This document shows, piece after piece, positions 1 through 9,221 of a DNA stretch of 64,000 nt. The position numbers and the translations under genes are program-made. The stretch is from Microbacterium sp. TPD7012 (GTDB lineage Bacteria > Actinomycetota > Actinomycetes > Actinomycetales > Microbacteriaceae), in assembly GCF_003075395.1 (NCBI RefSeq), contig NZ_QDFV01000001.1, positions 62,001-126,000 of the forward strand, written 5' to 3'. Position 1 is the first letter of the stretch. Each line of letters opens with the position of its first letter. Under the pieces are notes generated by a model. The model was not told where the DNA came from and searched no databases. It saw nothing but the letters and a program-made list of their open reading frames with translations.

Positions 1-102
1 GACCCCCACGACGAGGATCAGCAGCACCATCGTCAGGGTCGCGGGAATGCGCCGCACGACGGAGACGACAGGGTGGGGCTTGCGCGCGGGGGCCTCGCTC
101 AT
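1..102 (-). CDS. N-terminus of a membrane protein, cut by the window edge
   Basis: Only the first 34 residues are present. They start at an ATG (102) and read MSEAPARKPHPVV, then a basic stretch (VRRIP), then a hydrophobic run (ATLTMVLLILVVGV) that looks like the first transmembrane helix with a cytoplasmic N-terminus. The gene lies just downstream of the ATP-grasp gene on the same strand, 39 nt away, so the two may be co-transcribed. A rhomboid-like membrane protein is possible from the general look, but too little is visible to assign a function. Confidence 0.55.
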   Translation of the reverse strand, partial: MSEAPARKPHPVVSVVRRIPATLTMVLLILVVGV

Positions 103-141
103 GCGCTCAGCGTACCGGTAGACGGTGGCGCGCCCGCGAGG

Positions 142-1158
142 TCAGAAGCCGATGATCTCGCGGTAGCGCGGCTTGTGCCCGGTGCGGATGCCGGTGACGC
201 TGGGCTTGTTCTCGTAGACGCCCGCGCCCCAGTTCCCCTCCACGAGGACGGGTCCGTCGGGAGACACCACGATGTCCCATCCGACGTACTGCACCTGCGG
301 CACGACGCGCGCGACCTCGTCGATGAAGGCCCGCACCTCGTCCATGTACGGCAGCTGGAAGTCGGCGATGCGGAAGCCGCTGTCCGGGTGGTTCTCGTGC
401 ACATGGCCGTGCGAGTCGTAGCCGGCGCTGACCGCGTGGCCGTTCTCGTCGAGCATCGTGTAGAAGCCGCCGAACGTCATCTGGTCGCTCACCGCGCCGC
501 GACCGAACTTCTGGGCCATCGCGAGGATGTGCGCCTTCTCGCCGTCGAAGAACGCGGTGACGCGCGTGGTGTTGACGGTGCCGGGGCAGACGGCCGCCAG
601 GTCGTCGTGCTGACGGATGACCTCTTCGATCAGCAGCTCGCCGCGGGCGAGCAGACCGCGGTGGAAGTCGTCCCAGTCCGTGACGTCGGCGGCGTGGTAG
701 CGGTGCACGCCCGTCCCCGCCTGGCCGACCGGCTCCTTGGTGACGATCGTGCCGAGGCGCTGGGTGAGCTCGCGGACGGCATCCGCATTGCCCTCCTCCA
801 CGACCAGCCACTCGCGGTGCAGGTGCTGCGCGAAGTGCCGGTCGAACGCGACCTTGTCCTGGAAGATCCAGCGGAAGTCCGGGTGGTCGTAGCGGTGCGA
901 CAGCAGGTTGGAGACGGGGTGGGTCATGTACGTCTCGCGCTCCGCCTTCGTGAGCATGGCGAAGTCGTAGTCGATGTAGTCCTGGAACCCGACGTTGTGC
1001 CGAGCGGCCGACCACAGCATGTCGACGACGATGACCGGCACCGCCTTGTGGTGCTGCTTCGAGGCCTCCTTGGCCCGCTCCATCACCGATCCGATGTCGA
1101 TGCGACGCGCGCGTCCCAGCAGATAGTGGATGCGGGTCCCGAGGGAAAGACGTGACAT
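142..1158 (-). CDS. Sugar-transfer-associated ATP-grasp family protein
   Basis: This 338-aa cytosolic protein resembles the ATP-grasp enzymes often found near polysaccharide or sugar-transfer genes. ATP-grasp enzymes use ATP to join a carboxylate to a nucleophile. Support comes from TKEPVGQAGTGVHRY near residues 140-155 (nucleotide-binding loop), LLIEEVIRQ near 175 and the C-terminal VLVEGNWGAGVYENKP, where Glu and Asn would bind Mg-ATP. The substrate cannot be read from the sequence. The start is the ATG at 1158. The gene stands alone apart from the cut membrane gene that follows it on the same strand. Confidence 0.75.
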   Translation of the reverse strand: MSRLSLGTRIHYLLGRARRIDIGSVMERAKEASKQHHKAVPVIVVDMLWSAARHNVGFQDYIDYDFAMLTKAERETYMTHPVSNLLSHRYDHPDFRWIFQDKVAFDRHFAQHLHREWLVVEEGNADAVRELTQRLGTIVTKEPVGQAGTGVHRYHAADVTDWDDFHRGLLARGELLIEEVIRQHDDLAAVCPGTVNTTRVTAFFDGEKAHILAMAQKFGRGAVSDQMTFGGFYTMLDENGHAVSAGYDSHGHVHENHPDSGFRIADFQLPYMDEVRAFIDEVARVVPQVQYVGWDIVVSPDGPVLVEGNWGAGVYENKPSVTGIRTGHKPRYREIIGF

Positions 1159-1252
1159 GAGGCTCCGAGGGTAGGGGTCCCGACCAGTCTACGGGGGGCG
1201 CGAACGGCGACCCTGGGACCCCGAGGGCCGCGAGTGCTCGGGGCGCAGGGGC

Positions 1253-2242
<990 letters not shown>

Positions 2243-2371
2243 CCGTCTTCTCTCCTCTGTCGTCAGCGCGTGTCGTTCCAGCCTTGCACGTTCCGCGACC
2301 GTGCCGACCCGGCCCCTTCCCGCAAGGGCGCCGCTCGCACACAGAGGGGCCGCTCGACGGGAAGGACGCGT

Positions 2372-3172
2372 CTACTCGATCTGACCGATCGGCTCGCGCT
2401 TCTCGGCCTGGAACTGATCCTCGGCGCGGCCCCGGGCCCAGTACGCCGAGATCGACAGGGATTCACGCGGAACCTCGCGCTGCTTCAGAATCGCGCGCAC
2501 CTCCTTGATGGCCCCGCGCTCTCCGTGGGCGAAGACATGCGGGTGGCCGTCGGCCCAGGGAAGGTCGACGAGCGCTGCGAGAAGCTCGTCGTCGGTCTGC
2601 ATCCAGGTCACCGTCAGCCCCGCCGGCGGCGCGGGAAGGACGCGGTCTGCAGGATCGGCGACCGAGAGCAGCACGTGGCCCCGAGCCCCGGCATCCATCG
2701 CTTCGACGGCGGAGGAGATCGCGGGCAGGGCCGTGTGATCCCCCACCAGCAGGTGCCAGGGTGCCGTCGGATCCGGGCGGTAGCCGCCGCCGGCGCCGCT
2801 CACCACGAGCACGTCTCCGGGCTGCGCTGCGCGCGCCCAGGGTCCTGCAACACCCTCGTCGCCGTGCACGACGAAGTCGATGACGAGGCGCTGCGCGACG
2901 GGATCGGCCGAGCGGATCGTGTACGTCCGCCGCGTCGGGAGCTTCTCCGGGCTCTCCTCCCGCAGCTGCGCCAGATCGTACGGAGGCGTCAGCCCGTGAG
3001 CCGGATCGGCGAACAGGATCTTGACGTACTTGTCGGTCGAGTCGTTGTCGCGGAACGCGGCGTACCCGTCGCCGCCGGCCGTGATCCGGATCAGGTCGGG
3101 GCTCACCTGCTCCACCTGCTGAACCGTGAGGACGGCCTGTTCGGGTGCGCGGCGCGGCTGCTCTTGTGTCAT
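2372..3172 (-). CDS. Siderophore-interacting FAD/NAD(P)H ferric reductase
   Basis: This 266-aa protein belongs to the ViuB/YqjH-like siderophore-interacting family. Members reduce Fe(III)-siderophores in the cytosol to release iron. The FAD-binding motif RRTYTIRS is near residue 93, followed by the characteristic VHGDEGVAGPWARAAQPGD and, at the C-terminus, VFAHGERGAIKEVRAIL and SISAYWARGRAED. I chose the ATG at 3172 because GGAG lies 5 nt upstream and the family N-terminus begins there. A longer frame upstream lacks homology and overlaps the next spacer. Iron regulation is likely by family, but no clear box was identified. Confidence 0.88.
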   Translation of the reverse strand: MTQEQPRRAPEQAVLTVQQVEQVSPDLIRITAGGDGYAAFRDNDSTDKYVKILFADPAHGLTPPYDLAQLREESPEKLPTRRTYTIRSADPVAQRLVIDFVVHGDEGVAGPWARAAQPGDVLVVSGAGGGYRPDPTAPWHLLVGDHTALPAISSAVEAMDAGARGHVLLSVADPADRVLPAPPAGLTVTWMQTDDELLAALVDLPWADGHPHVFAHGERGAIKEVRAILKQREVPRESLSISAYWARGRAEDQFQAEKREPIGQIE

Positions 3173-3258
3173 CGGGTCTCCGGATTCATGGCGAGTCGTC
3201 GATCCCAGTCTGCCCGGCTCCGACCGGGGCGGGGTCGCCTCAGGCTCGATGCTCGGAC

Positions 3259-3726
3259 TCAGGAATTCGGAATCGATGTCACCGCGACGGTCCAGAGAGC
3301 GGTGCTCTCGGCCGAGCCGGTGATCACGATGTCCTCGTTCGCTCCGACGTCGAGCATGTTCCGCGACCCCGGATCGTCCGGATCGCCCTGGCATGCCTGC
3401 GTCACTGCGGCGGCCCCGATGATCTCGACCACGACGTCTCCCTCGCCGACGCACCGGATGTACAGAGCCACCCGCCCCGTCGGGTTGTCGAAGGGTCCGG
3501 CCTGCGCCGAGCCTCGCATCGCGGGGAGCTCGCCGACGAGATTCTCATCCCGGGGGATCGAGACCGTCAGCACGTTCGATGTCGGGGGAGCGGATGCTGT
3601 CGCGGTCGGCGGGGAACTCGGACTCGCGGACGGTGCGGATGCCGGATCCGGGGTCAGCGGCGCGCAGGCGACGAGCGCACTCGCCGCGAGGAGCACCGCG
3701 ACCGCGCCCGCGTGAACCGCCTTCAT
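3259..3726 (-). CDS. Hypothetical lipoprotein
   Basis: This 155-aa secreted protein starts at the ATG 3726 (AGGACGG just upstream). Its signal peptide ends in the lipobox LVAC at about residues 18-21. A Pro/Ser/Thr/Ala-rich linker follows (about residues 25-50), then a small globular domain with two cysteines (YIRCVGEG and TQACQGDP) that could form a disulfide. The domain resembles small extracytoplasmic beta-sandwich proteins seen in many Microbacteriaceae, but I do not recognise a named family. It should be attached to the outer face of the cytoplasmic membrane. Confidence 0.75.
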   Translation of the reverse strand: MKAVHAGAVAVLLAASALVACAPLTPDPASAPSASPSSPPTATASAPPTSNVLTVSIPRDENLVGELPAMRGSAQAGPFDNPTGRVALYIRCVGEGDVVVEIIGAAAVTQACQGDPDDPGSRNMLDVGANEDIVITGSAESTALWTVAVTSIPNS

Positions 3727-3818
3727 CCGTCCTGTCCCCTCGCGACCTTCGCAGCCGCACCAGGGAGAGCGTACGGTCGCGCGCCCCGTCGTGTCTGTCG
3801 GGTCTTCGGGGGACACGA

Positions 3819-4286
3819 CTACCCCTGCTGCAGCTCCTTCAGCGCCTGCACGACCAGGTCGTGATCATCGGCCGAGGGCAGGCCGGAGACCGTCGCGACG
3901 GCCACGACACCGACGCCGGTCACCCGGACGGGAACCGCTCCGCCGGCGACGGCGTACTCGGCGGGGTCCAGCCATCCCGGCTCGAACATGTCGCGTCCAC
4001 CGGCGGCGACGCGGGCCTCCAGCAGTGCCGTGCTCGTCTCAAAGCGGAACGCCGTCGCGGCCTTCCGCCGCACCCACTCGTCGTTGTCGGCCGTCGCGCC
4101 CGGCATCGACGCATGGAAGAGGATGCCGGATGCCGTGCGCACATCGATCGCCACCGGATGCCCTGCGGCGAGCGCGCGCTCCGCGATCGAACTGCCGAGT
4201 CGCCACGCATCGCGCCGGTCGAATCGGGGAAGGTCGAGGGCGAGGTGCTCGGCTTCGAGCCGTGCCAGCCATCTATCGTCGGTCAT
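3819..4286 (-). CDS. UPF0303 / HbpS-like (GlcG-type) small protein
   Basis: This 155-aa protein matches the UPF0303 family, related to the GlcG/HbpS fold and often annotated as heme-degrading domain proteins. Family-like segments are PVAIDVRTASGILFHASMPG (residues about 43-63), NDEWVRRKAATAFRF and the C-terminal PVRVTGVGVVAVATVSGLPS. No signal peptide is seen, so it should be cytosolic. Heme binding is known only for some relatives and is not shown here. It lies two genes from the siderophore reductase, so an iron or heme link is possible but is inference. Confidence 0.75.
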   Translation of the reverse strand: MTDDRWLARLEAEHLALDLPRFDRRDAWRLGSSIAERALAAGHPVAIDVRTASGILFHASMPGATADNDEWVRRKAATAFRFETSTALLEARVAAGGRDMFEPGWLDPAEYAVAGGAVPVRVTGVGVVAVATVSGLPSADDHDLVVQALKELQQG

Positions 4287-4347
4287 GGTCCGATCCTCTC
4301 ACCACGCTCCGGCGTCTCGGGCTGTGCGTCTCGCGCCGCGCCAGAGC

Positions 4348-4914
4348 TCACTCGTCGACCGCGGTCCCACCACCGAGCGCGCGGCGGGCCTGCTCGAGTG
4401 AGCGGAGCGCCTCGACCCTGGTCGACGCACCTTCTCCTGTCGCGACGATCTCTCCGCTGGCGGCCCGCAGCCGCCAGCGGTACGCGCCCGCAGCATCCTG
4501 AGAGATCTCGAAGCGCCCTCGAGGCCCGTCGGATGCCTGGGCGAGTTCCGCCGCGACCTCACGATTCCCGATGTCGCCGAGGATGCTGGTGCGCAGCCGC
4601 TCCGCCGTATCGGCATCCGCACCCGGCGAGAGCGACGAGAGAACGCTCACGGCCGTCGCACGGTCCTCATCGGTCACCCACTGCTCCTTCGTCAGCGCCT
4701 CGATCAGCATCAGCCCGGTGCGGGCTTCCCTGGCATCCGTGCTCAGCGCCAGTGCGTACGCCTGCTCGAATCGCTGCGACCACTGCGCGCGGGCATCGGT
4801 CGCCTGCTGGTTCCGACGGGTGAGGAGGAAGGCGATGACCGACCAGACGAGTCCGCCACCGGCCACGACCGCAGCGATCACCGCTGCGATGAGCGTCGCC
4901 TCCGAATCGGTCAC
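4348..4914 (-). CDS. Membrane-anchored protein with C-terminal DUF1508 (YegP-like) domain
   Basis: This 188-aa protein starts at a GTG (4914). Residues about 7-31 form one transmembrane helix (LIAAVIAAVVAGGGLVWSVI). A charged helical segment follows (about 35-125), containing LLTRRNQQATDARAQW and a Leu-rich stretch. The C-terminus (about 132-178) is a DUF1508/YegP-type domain with GRFEISQDAAGAYRWRLRAA and GEIVATGEG. YegP domains usually occur alone or in tandem in cytosolic proteins, so the membrane anchor is unusual. Function unknown. Neither neighbour overlaps it. Confidence 0.65.
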   Translation of the reverse strand: MTDSEATLIAAVIAAVVAGGGLVWSVIAFLLTRRNQQATDARAQWSQRFEQAYALALSTDAREARTGLMLIEALTKEQWVTDEDRATAVSVLSSLSPGADADTAERLRTSILGDIGNREVAAELAQASDGPRGRFEISQDAAGAYRWRLRAASGEIVATGEGASTRVEALRSLEQARRALGGGTAVDE

Positions 4915-4953
4915 ACGGCCACCCTACTGTCGCCGGACGCGCGGACGAAGGCC

Positions 4954-5685
4954 TCAGAGCACGTCCTCGATCGCCGCGAAGGTGCGATCCGGATCCTCCA
5001 GATGCATGTCGTGATGGATGCCGGCGAGACGGCGGATGTCCCATCCCTCGCCTTCGAGCGCTGTGGCCATGGCGTCGGACAGGACGGCCGGTGACTCGTC
5101 GGAGAGGACGATCGTCGACGGCACGGCGGGCGGGGCGATCGCGATCGGGTGGAACGCCACCTCGCGGAAGATCCCGATCGCCATCTTGGCGTCGAACTGC
5201 TGCTGCGCCTGCTTCATGATTTCGCGGATGCTCGGATCCAAGGCCGCGCGTTGGGGCGCGCTCCGCCGCGCCTGAAGCAGACCCATGACGCCGAGCGAGA
5301 GCGGCGGCACGGCCCAGAATGCGCGGCCCTTGAACCCGGTCGTGGGGAGCGAGAGTTCGAACCCCGGGTCGAGGTAGATCGCGCGCTCGGGCTGGAGGCG
5401 CGCGACGGCGCGCACGAGCACCGCTCCCCCGAGCGAATGACCGACGACGCTGTGGAGTCCGGTCGGGAGGGCTTCGACGACATCGCCCGCGAGGTCGTCG
5501 AGCGTGTACGACGGCGCGCGGTCGCTCTCGCCGTGCCCACGGAGGTCGAGCGTGGTGACGGTGTAGCGGCCGGTGGTCCGCATCCGGTCGATGAGCGGCT
5601 GCCACGTCGCTCCCGCGCCGCCGAGCCCATGGATCAGTCCGACGTGGCGTTCGCCGGATCCGGTGGTGGTGGAGTGGAGGCGCAT
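4954..5685 (-). CDS. Alpha/beta hydrolase
   Basis: This 243-aa alpha/beta-fold hydrolase has an oxyanion HGLGGAG motif near residue 20, the nucleophile elbow GHSLGG near residue 85 (Ser), and a C-terminal His in AGIHHDMHLEDP. An Asp after the VLSDESPAV strand may complete the triad. The substrate is unknown. Two ATGs are close, 5694 and 5685. I chose 5685 because GGAAG then sits about 10 nt upstream, whereas it would touch the other ATG. The gene diverges from the LacI regulator only 79 nt away and could share its operator. Confidence 0.8.
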   Translation of the reverse strand: MRLHSTTTGSGERHVGLIHGLGGAGATWQPLIDRMRTTGRYTVTTLDLRGHGESDRAPSYTLDDLAGDVVEALPTGLHSVVGHSLGGAVLVRAVARLQPERAIYLDPGFELSLPTTGFKGRAFWAVPPLSLGVMGLLQARRSAPQRAALDPSIREIMKQAQQQFDAKMAIGIFREVAFHPIAIAPPAVPSTIVLSDESPAVLSDAMATALEGEGWDIRRLAGIHHDMHLEDPDRTFAAIEDVL

Positions 5686-5743
5686 GGGAGTCATTCTTCC
5701 CCGCCCGCTCGGCGCCGGTACAGGCCCGTCCGAGAGCGAAGGG

Positions 5744-5755
5744 AAACGTTGTAGA
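5744..5755. promoter_or_regulatory. Operator half-site upstream of the LacI gene
   Basis: AAACGTTGTAGA has the same AACGTTGTA core as the operators in front of the sugar-binding protein gene at 6849-6877. It lies 10 nt before the LacI start codon, which suggests the regulator limits its own expression. Only one half matches well, so this is a weaker site. Confidence 0.5.
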
Positions 5756-5764
5756 GTGCCCAGA

Positions 5765-6799
5765 ATGAAACCAGGGGCAGAGACGACGGCGACTCTGCAC
5801 GACGTCGCGAGGGCGGCGGGCGTGTCGATCAAGACGGTCTCCAACGTCATCCACGGATACCCGCACATTCGCCCCGAGACCCGCGAACGGGTCGAGGCGG
5901 CGATCGCCCAGCTGAACTACCAGCCCAACCGTGCGGCCAGGAGCCTGCGCTCAGGGCGCACCGACATGATCGGGCTGATCGTCCCCGACCTGCGCAACCC
6001 CTACTTCGCCGAACTGGCGGATGACGTGATGCGCGCGGCACGCGAGCGGGGGTTCTCCGTACTCATCGAGCAGTTCGACCTCGACCGCGAGAGCGAGCTC
6101 GCGGCCCTGCGGAACGCCCACCTGCGCGGGCTCGACGGCATCCTGCACTCCGTCCTGACCCTCGAGCCGGGGGATGCCGCCCTGCTCGAGCGCGTCCCCG
6201 TCCCCCTGGTGCTGCTCGGTGAGCGCATCTTCGACTCCTCGCGCGATCACGTCACGATGCGGAACACTGAGGGCGCGCAGGCAGCCACCGCCCACCTGCT
6301 CGACCTCGGCCGACGCCGCATCCTCGCTCTCGGGTCGCACCCCAGCGAGGAGATGGGCTCTCCGAGCCTGCGCCTGCGCGGGTATGCCGATGCCCTCGAG
6401 AACGCGGCCGTCCCCTTCGACGCGGCGCTCGTGATCCCCGTCGACCTCTGGCACCGTGCCGACGGCGCAGAGGCGATGCGCGCGGTGCTCGACGCGGGCG
6501 TGGCGTTCGACGGCATCGTCGCATTCAACGACTCGCTGGCACTCGGCGCACTCCGGGTCCTTCTCGAGCGCGGCATCCGCGTACCCGACGACGTCGCCGT
6601 GATCGGCTTCGACGACCTGGACGAGACGCGCTACAGCCTGCCGGCGCTCTCGACGATCAACCCTGGACGCTCCGAGATCGCTCGGACGGCCGTCGAGCTC
6701 CTCGCATCGCGGATCGGCGGCGCGGATGCCGGACCTCCCCGGGAGGTCTTCACCGACTTCACCCTCGTCGAGCGCGAGTCGACCGTGCCTCGTCACTGA
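5765..6799 (+). CDS. LacI-family transcriptional regulator of the adjacent sugar operon
   Basis: This 344-aa protein has the N-terminal LacI helix-turn-helix (TLHDVARAAGVSIKTVSNVI, residues about 8-28) and hinge helix (PNRAARSLRSGRT). A periplasmic-binding-protein-like effector domain follows, with GLIVPDLRNPYFAEL and the C-terminal VIGFDDLDETRYSLPALSTI. The ATG at 5765 puts the HTH at the usual distance from the N-terminus; a longer upstream frame is not plausible. The palindromes at 6849-6877 and the half-site before the gene make it the likely repressor of the ABC importer and GH1 genes downstream. The inducing sugar is not readable. Confidence 0.9.
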   Translation: MKPGAETTATLHDVARAAGVSIKTVSNVIHGYPHIRPETRERVEAAIAQLNYQPNRAARSLRSGRTDMIGLIVPDLRNPYFAELADDVMRAARERGFSVLIEQFDLDRESELAALRNAHLRGLDGILHSVLTLEPGDAALLERVPVPLVLLGERIFDSSRDHVTMRNTEGAQAATAHLLDLGRRRILALGSHPSEEMGSPSLRLRGYADALENAAVPFDAALVIPVDLWHRADGAEAMRAVLDAGVAFDGIVAFNDSLALGALRVLLERGIRVPDDVAVIGFDDLDETRYSLPALSTINPGRSEIARTAVELLASRIGGADAGPPREVFTDFTLVERESTVPRH

Positions 6800-6848
6800 G
6801 CACTCCGCGCTAGCACTTGACATCGGTCCCGCGAGGAGCGATCATCCA

Positions 6849-6877
6849 TTTACAACGTTTACCTCCAACGTTGTAAA
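6849..6877. promoter_or_regulatory. LacI-type operator pair upstream of the sugar ABC operon
   Basis: TTTACAACGTT (6849-6859) and AACGTTGTAAA (6867-6877) form a perfect 11-bp inverted repeat around a 7-nt spacer. Each half carries a central AACGTT palindrome, which fits two adjacent LacI-family sites of consensus TTTACAACGTTGTAAA. It lies 61 nt before the binding-protein gene, where repressor binding would block transcription. Confidence 0.8.
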
Positions 6878-6937
6878 CCCTGAGCACCACGGCATCGAGC
6901 CGAACCCGACAATGCAGTCACAAGAAGGGCATCGAAG

Positions 6938-8200
6938 ATGATGAGACGAACGATCATGGCCGCTGCAGCGGTGAGCGCGACCGCTCTCGCCCTGGCCGGA
7001 TGCTCCGCCCCGGCGGACGAAGACCCGGAAGGCACGACCACCCTCACGTTCTGGCACGGCTACACCGAGGCCGACGGCGAAGTCCTCGATCAGATCGTGG
7101 CCGACTTCAATGCGTCCCAGGACGACTACGTCATCGAGACCGAGACGAAGACGTGGGCGGTCATCGACGACACCCTGCTCCCAGCCCTGTCCTCCGACGA
7201 GGGTCCGGACATCGTGGCGATGCCTGCCGAGCGGATGCCGGTGTACGCCGACCGCGGTGCCTTCGTCGACCTGACCGACTTCTACGGCTCAGCGGAGAGC
7301 AACACCTCCGAACTCGTCGAGCAGTCCGTCGAGATGGTGACGGTCGACGGGGCGCCGTACGGCGTGCCGACGGGCTTCGTCCCGCTGTCCGTGTTCTACA
7401 ACAAGGCACTCTTCACGGCGGCGGGCATCGACGAGTTCCCGACCACCTGGGACGCCTGGGTCGACGCCGCGAAAGCGCTCACCGTCGACGAGAACGGCGA
7501 TGGAACGCCCGAGCAGTACGGCCTGGCGCTTCCCGACCACGCGACCGTGGCGAACGGACTGTGGCCGAGCCTCCTGCTCAGCGGCGGTGGCGGCATCGTC
7601 GACGGCTCCACCGACGCGGTCATCGATTCGAAGGAGAACGCCGACTCGCTCGCGTACTGGGTCGATGCCATCACGAACGACAAGATCTCCCCGACCGGAC
7701 TGGACGGCATCGGCGCCGACGAGCTCTTCAGCTCCGGCAAGGCGGCGATGCACGTCGGCGGTCCCTGGATGTCGTTCATCTCGGCCGACAACGACATCGA
7801 CTACGGCATCGCGGCGATTCCCGCCGGTCCCGACGACCAGGCCGCTTCGGCCATCGGGGTGGCCATGGGCATCACCGAACAGGCGGACGACGCACAGGTC
7901 GCCGGTGCCGAAGCCTTCTTCTCCTATTTCTTCCAGGACGACGTGGCGACCGAGTGGTCGCTCGCGTCGGGGTGGCCGCCGCTGCGCACCGACATCCCGC
8001 TGGAGTCCGTCGAGTCGAACCCCGTCGTCGTCTCGCTGACCGAGATCGCCCCGACCGGTCGCGCTCTGCTGCCGGGCGTGGTCAACAGCGTCGACGTGCT
8101 CGCCGCGATCGACACGCTCACGCAGAAGGCGGTCGCCGGCGGCGACATCGAGGAGCTGCTCTCCGCCGCACAGAGCGAGATCCAGCAGGCCCTCAAGTGA
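6938..8200 (+). CDS. Sugar ABC transporter substrate-binding lipoprotein
   Basis: This 420-aa family 1 extracellular solute-binding protein captures a sugar, probably an oligosaccharide or beta-glucoside, for the two permeases that follow. It has a signal peptide with lipobox LAGC (residues about 19-22), then a typical beta-strand TLTFWHGYTEADGEVLDQIV. Further family features are the hinge segment DGAPYGVPTGFVPLSVFYN and, later, GKAAMHVGGPWM. The start is the first of two ATGs (6938), with AAGAAGG upstream. It is first in an operon behind LacI operators. No ATPase gene lies nearby, so a shared MsiK-type ATPase elsewhere is expected. Confidence 0.92.
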   Translation: MMRRTIMAAAAVSATALALAGCSAPADEDPEGTTTLTFWHGYTEADGEVLDQIVADFNASQDDYVIETETKTWAVIDDTLLPALSSDEGPDIVAMPAERMPVYADRGAFVDLTDFYGSAESNTSELVEQSVEMVTVDGAPYGVPTGFVPLSVFYNKALFTAAGIDEFPTTWDAWVDAAKALTVDENGDGTPEQYGLALPDHATVANGLWPSLLLSGGGGIVDGSTDAVIDSKENADSLAYWVDAITNDKISPTGLDGIGADELFSSGKAAMHVGGPWMSFISADNDIDYGIAAIPAGPDDQAASAIGVAMGITEQADDAQVAGAEAFFSYFFQDDVATEWSLASGWPPLRTDIPLESVESNPVVVSLTEIAPTGRALLPGVVNSVDVLAAIDTLTQKAVAGGDIEELLSAAQSEIQQALK

Positions 8201-8206
8201 TCCCGT

Positions 8207-8241
8207 CCGTGGGAGGGGCGTCCACGGCGTCCTTCCCACGG
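8207..8241 (+). terminator. Hairpin between binding-protein and permease genes
   Basis: CCGTGGGA (8207-8214) and TCCCACGG (8234-8241) can pair across a 19-nt loop in the 64-nt gap between the first and second gene of the sugar operon. Such hairpins often act as partial terminators or mRNA stabilisers that keep binding protein in excess over permeases. There is no U-run, so full termination is unlikely. Confidence 0.45.
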
Positions 8242-8264
8242 GCCCTCTCCAGAAAGCAGCGCCG

Positions 8265-9221
8265 ATGACGACGCAGGCCACCGTGCCTCCCACCCGCCGC
8301 TCGTACCGCCCGCCTGCACCGCTGGGCGGACGGACGCCTCTCCGCCGCAGCCGAAGCTACCGCTTGACGGTGATCGCGTTCCTCCTTCCCGCGATCATCA
8401 TCCTCACGGTGTTCGTCGCCTGGCCGATGGTCTCCGCGCTGCGGCTGTCCTTCACCGACGCGAGCGGCTTCGGTGATGAGGAGTGGGTCGGACTACAGAA
8501 CTACGTCGACGTCTTCACCGACTCCGGCGTGCTCGGCGCGATGGGCAACACCGCCCTCTACGCACTGCTCTTCACCCCGCTGGTCGTGGTGCTGGCGCTG
8601 TCCTTCGCGCTGCTCCTGAACAACCGGCTCCTCCCCGGTCGCGGGGTGTTCCGCACCATGCTCTTCCTGCCGTTCATCGTCTCGCTCGCCGTCGCCGCGT
8701 TCGCCTGGTCCTATCTGCTCGACCCCCAGATCGGCCTGCTCAACCACTGGCTGCGGGGATTCGGCATCCAGTTGGGGAACGTCCTGCAGGATCCCGTACT
8801 GGCGATGCCCACGGTCGTGCTGGTCGCGGTGTGGAAGAGCTTCGGCTTCTACATGGTGATCTTCCTCGCCGGGCTCCAGGACATCCCCGGAAGCCTGTAC
8901 GAGGCCGCCCGCGTCGACGGGGCGAGCGCGTGGCAGCGGTTCCGCAGCATCACCCTCCCGATGCTCAGCAACTCCCTCGGATTCGTGCTCATCGTGGCGC
9001 TCATCGCCGCGCTGCAGGCTTTCGACCAGATCTACGTGATGACCGGCGGCGGCCCCTACGGGAGCACGCAGACCATCGTCATGGAGATCTACGAGTCCGG
9101 CTTCCGCAAGCTCGAGCTCGGTTTCGCCTCGGCGCTCTCCTACGTCCTGCTGCTCATCACCCTCGTGCTGAGCCTCGTGCAGTTCCTCTTCTTCTCCCGC
9201 CGAGAGCAGGATGCCTCGTGA
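8265..9221 (+). CDS. Sugar ABC transporter permease, MalF type
   Basis: This 318-aa inner-membrane protein has about six transmembrane helices, the first at residues about 37-60 after an Arg-rich cytoplasmic tail. The permease EAA loop that contacts the ATPase is visible as YEAARVDGASAWQRFRSITL near residues 212-231. It pairs with the next permease to form the channel for the lipoprotein-bound sugar (CUT1 class, by architecture). The ATG 8265 follows a 64-nt gap. The stop codon overlaps the GTG of the next gene. Confidence 0.92.
   Translation: MTTQATVPPTRRSYRPPAPLGGRTPLRRSRSYRLTVIAFLLPAIIILTVFVAWPMVSALRLSFTDASGFGDEEWVGLQNYVDVFTDSGVLGAMGNTALYALLFTPLVVVLALSFALLLNNRLLPGRGVFRTMLFLPFIVSLAVAAFAWSYLLDPQIGLLNHWLRGFGIQLGNVLQDPVLAMPTVVLVAVWKSFGFYMVIFLAGLQDIPGSLYEAARVDGASAWQRFRSITLPMLSNSLGFVLIVALIAALQAFDQIYVMTGGGPYGSTQTIVMEIYESGFRKLELGFASALSYVLLLITLVLSLVQFLFFSRREQDAS

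Noticed and set aside
3173..3454. N-terminal extension of the siderophore-interacting protein
   Set aside because: The added 94 residues are Arg-rich and overlap the lipoprotein gene end; the ATG 3172 has a good ribosome site.
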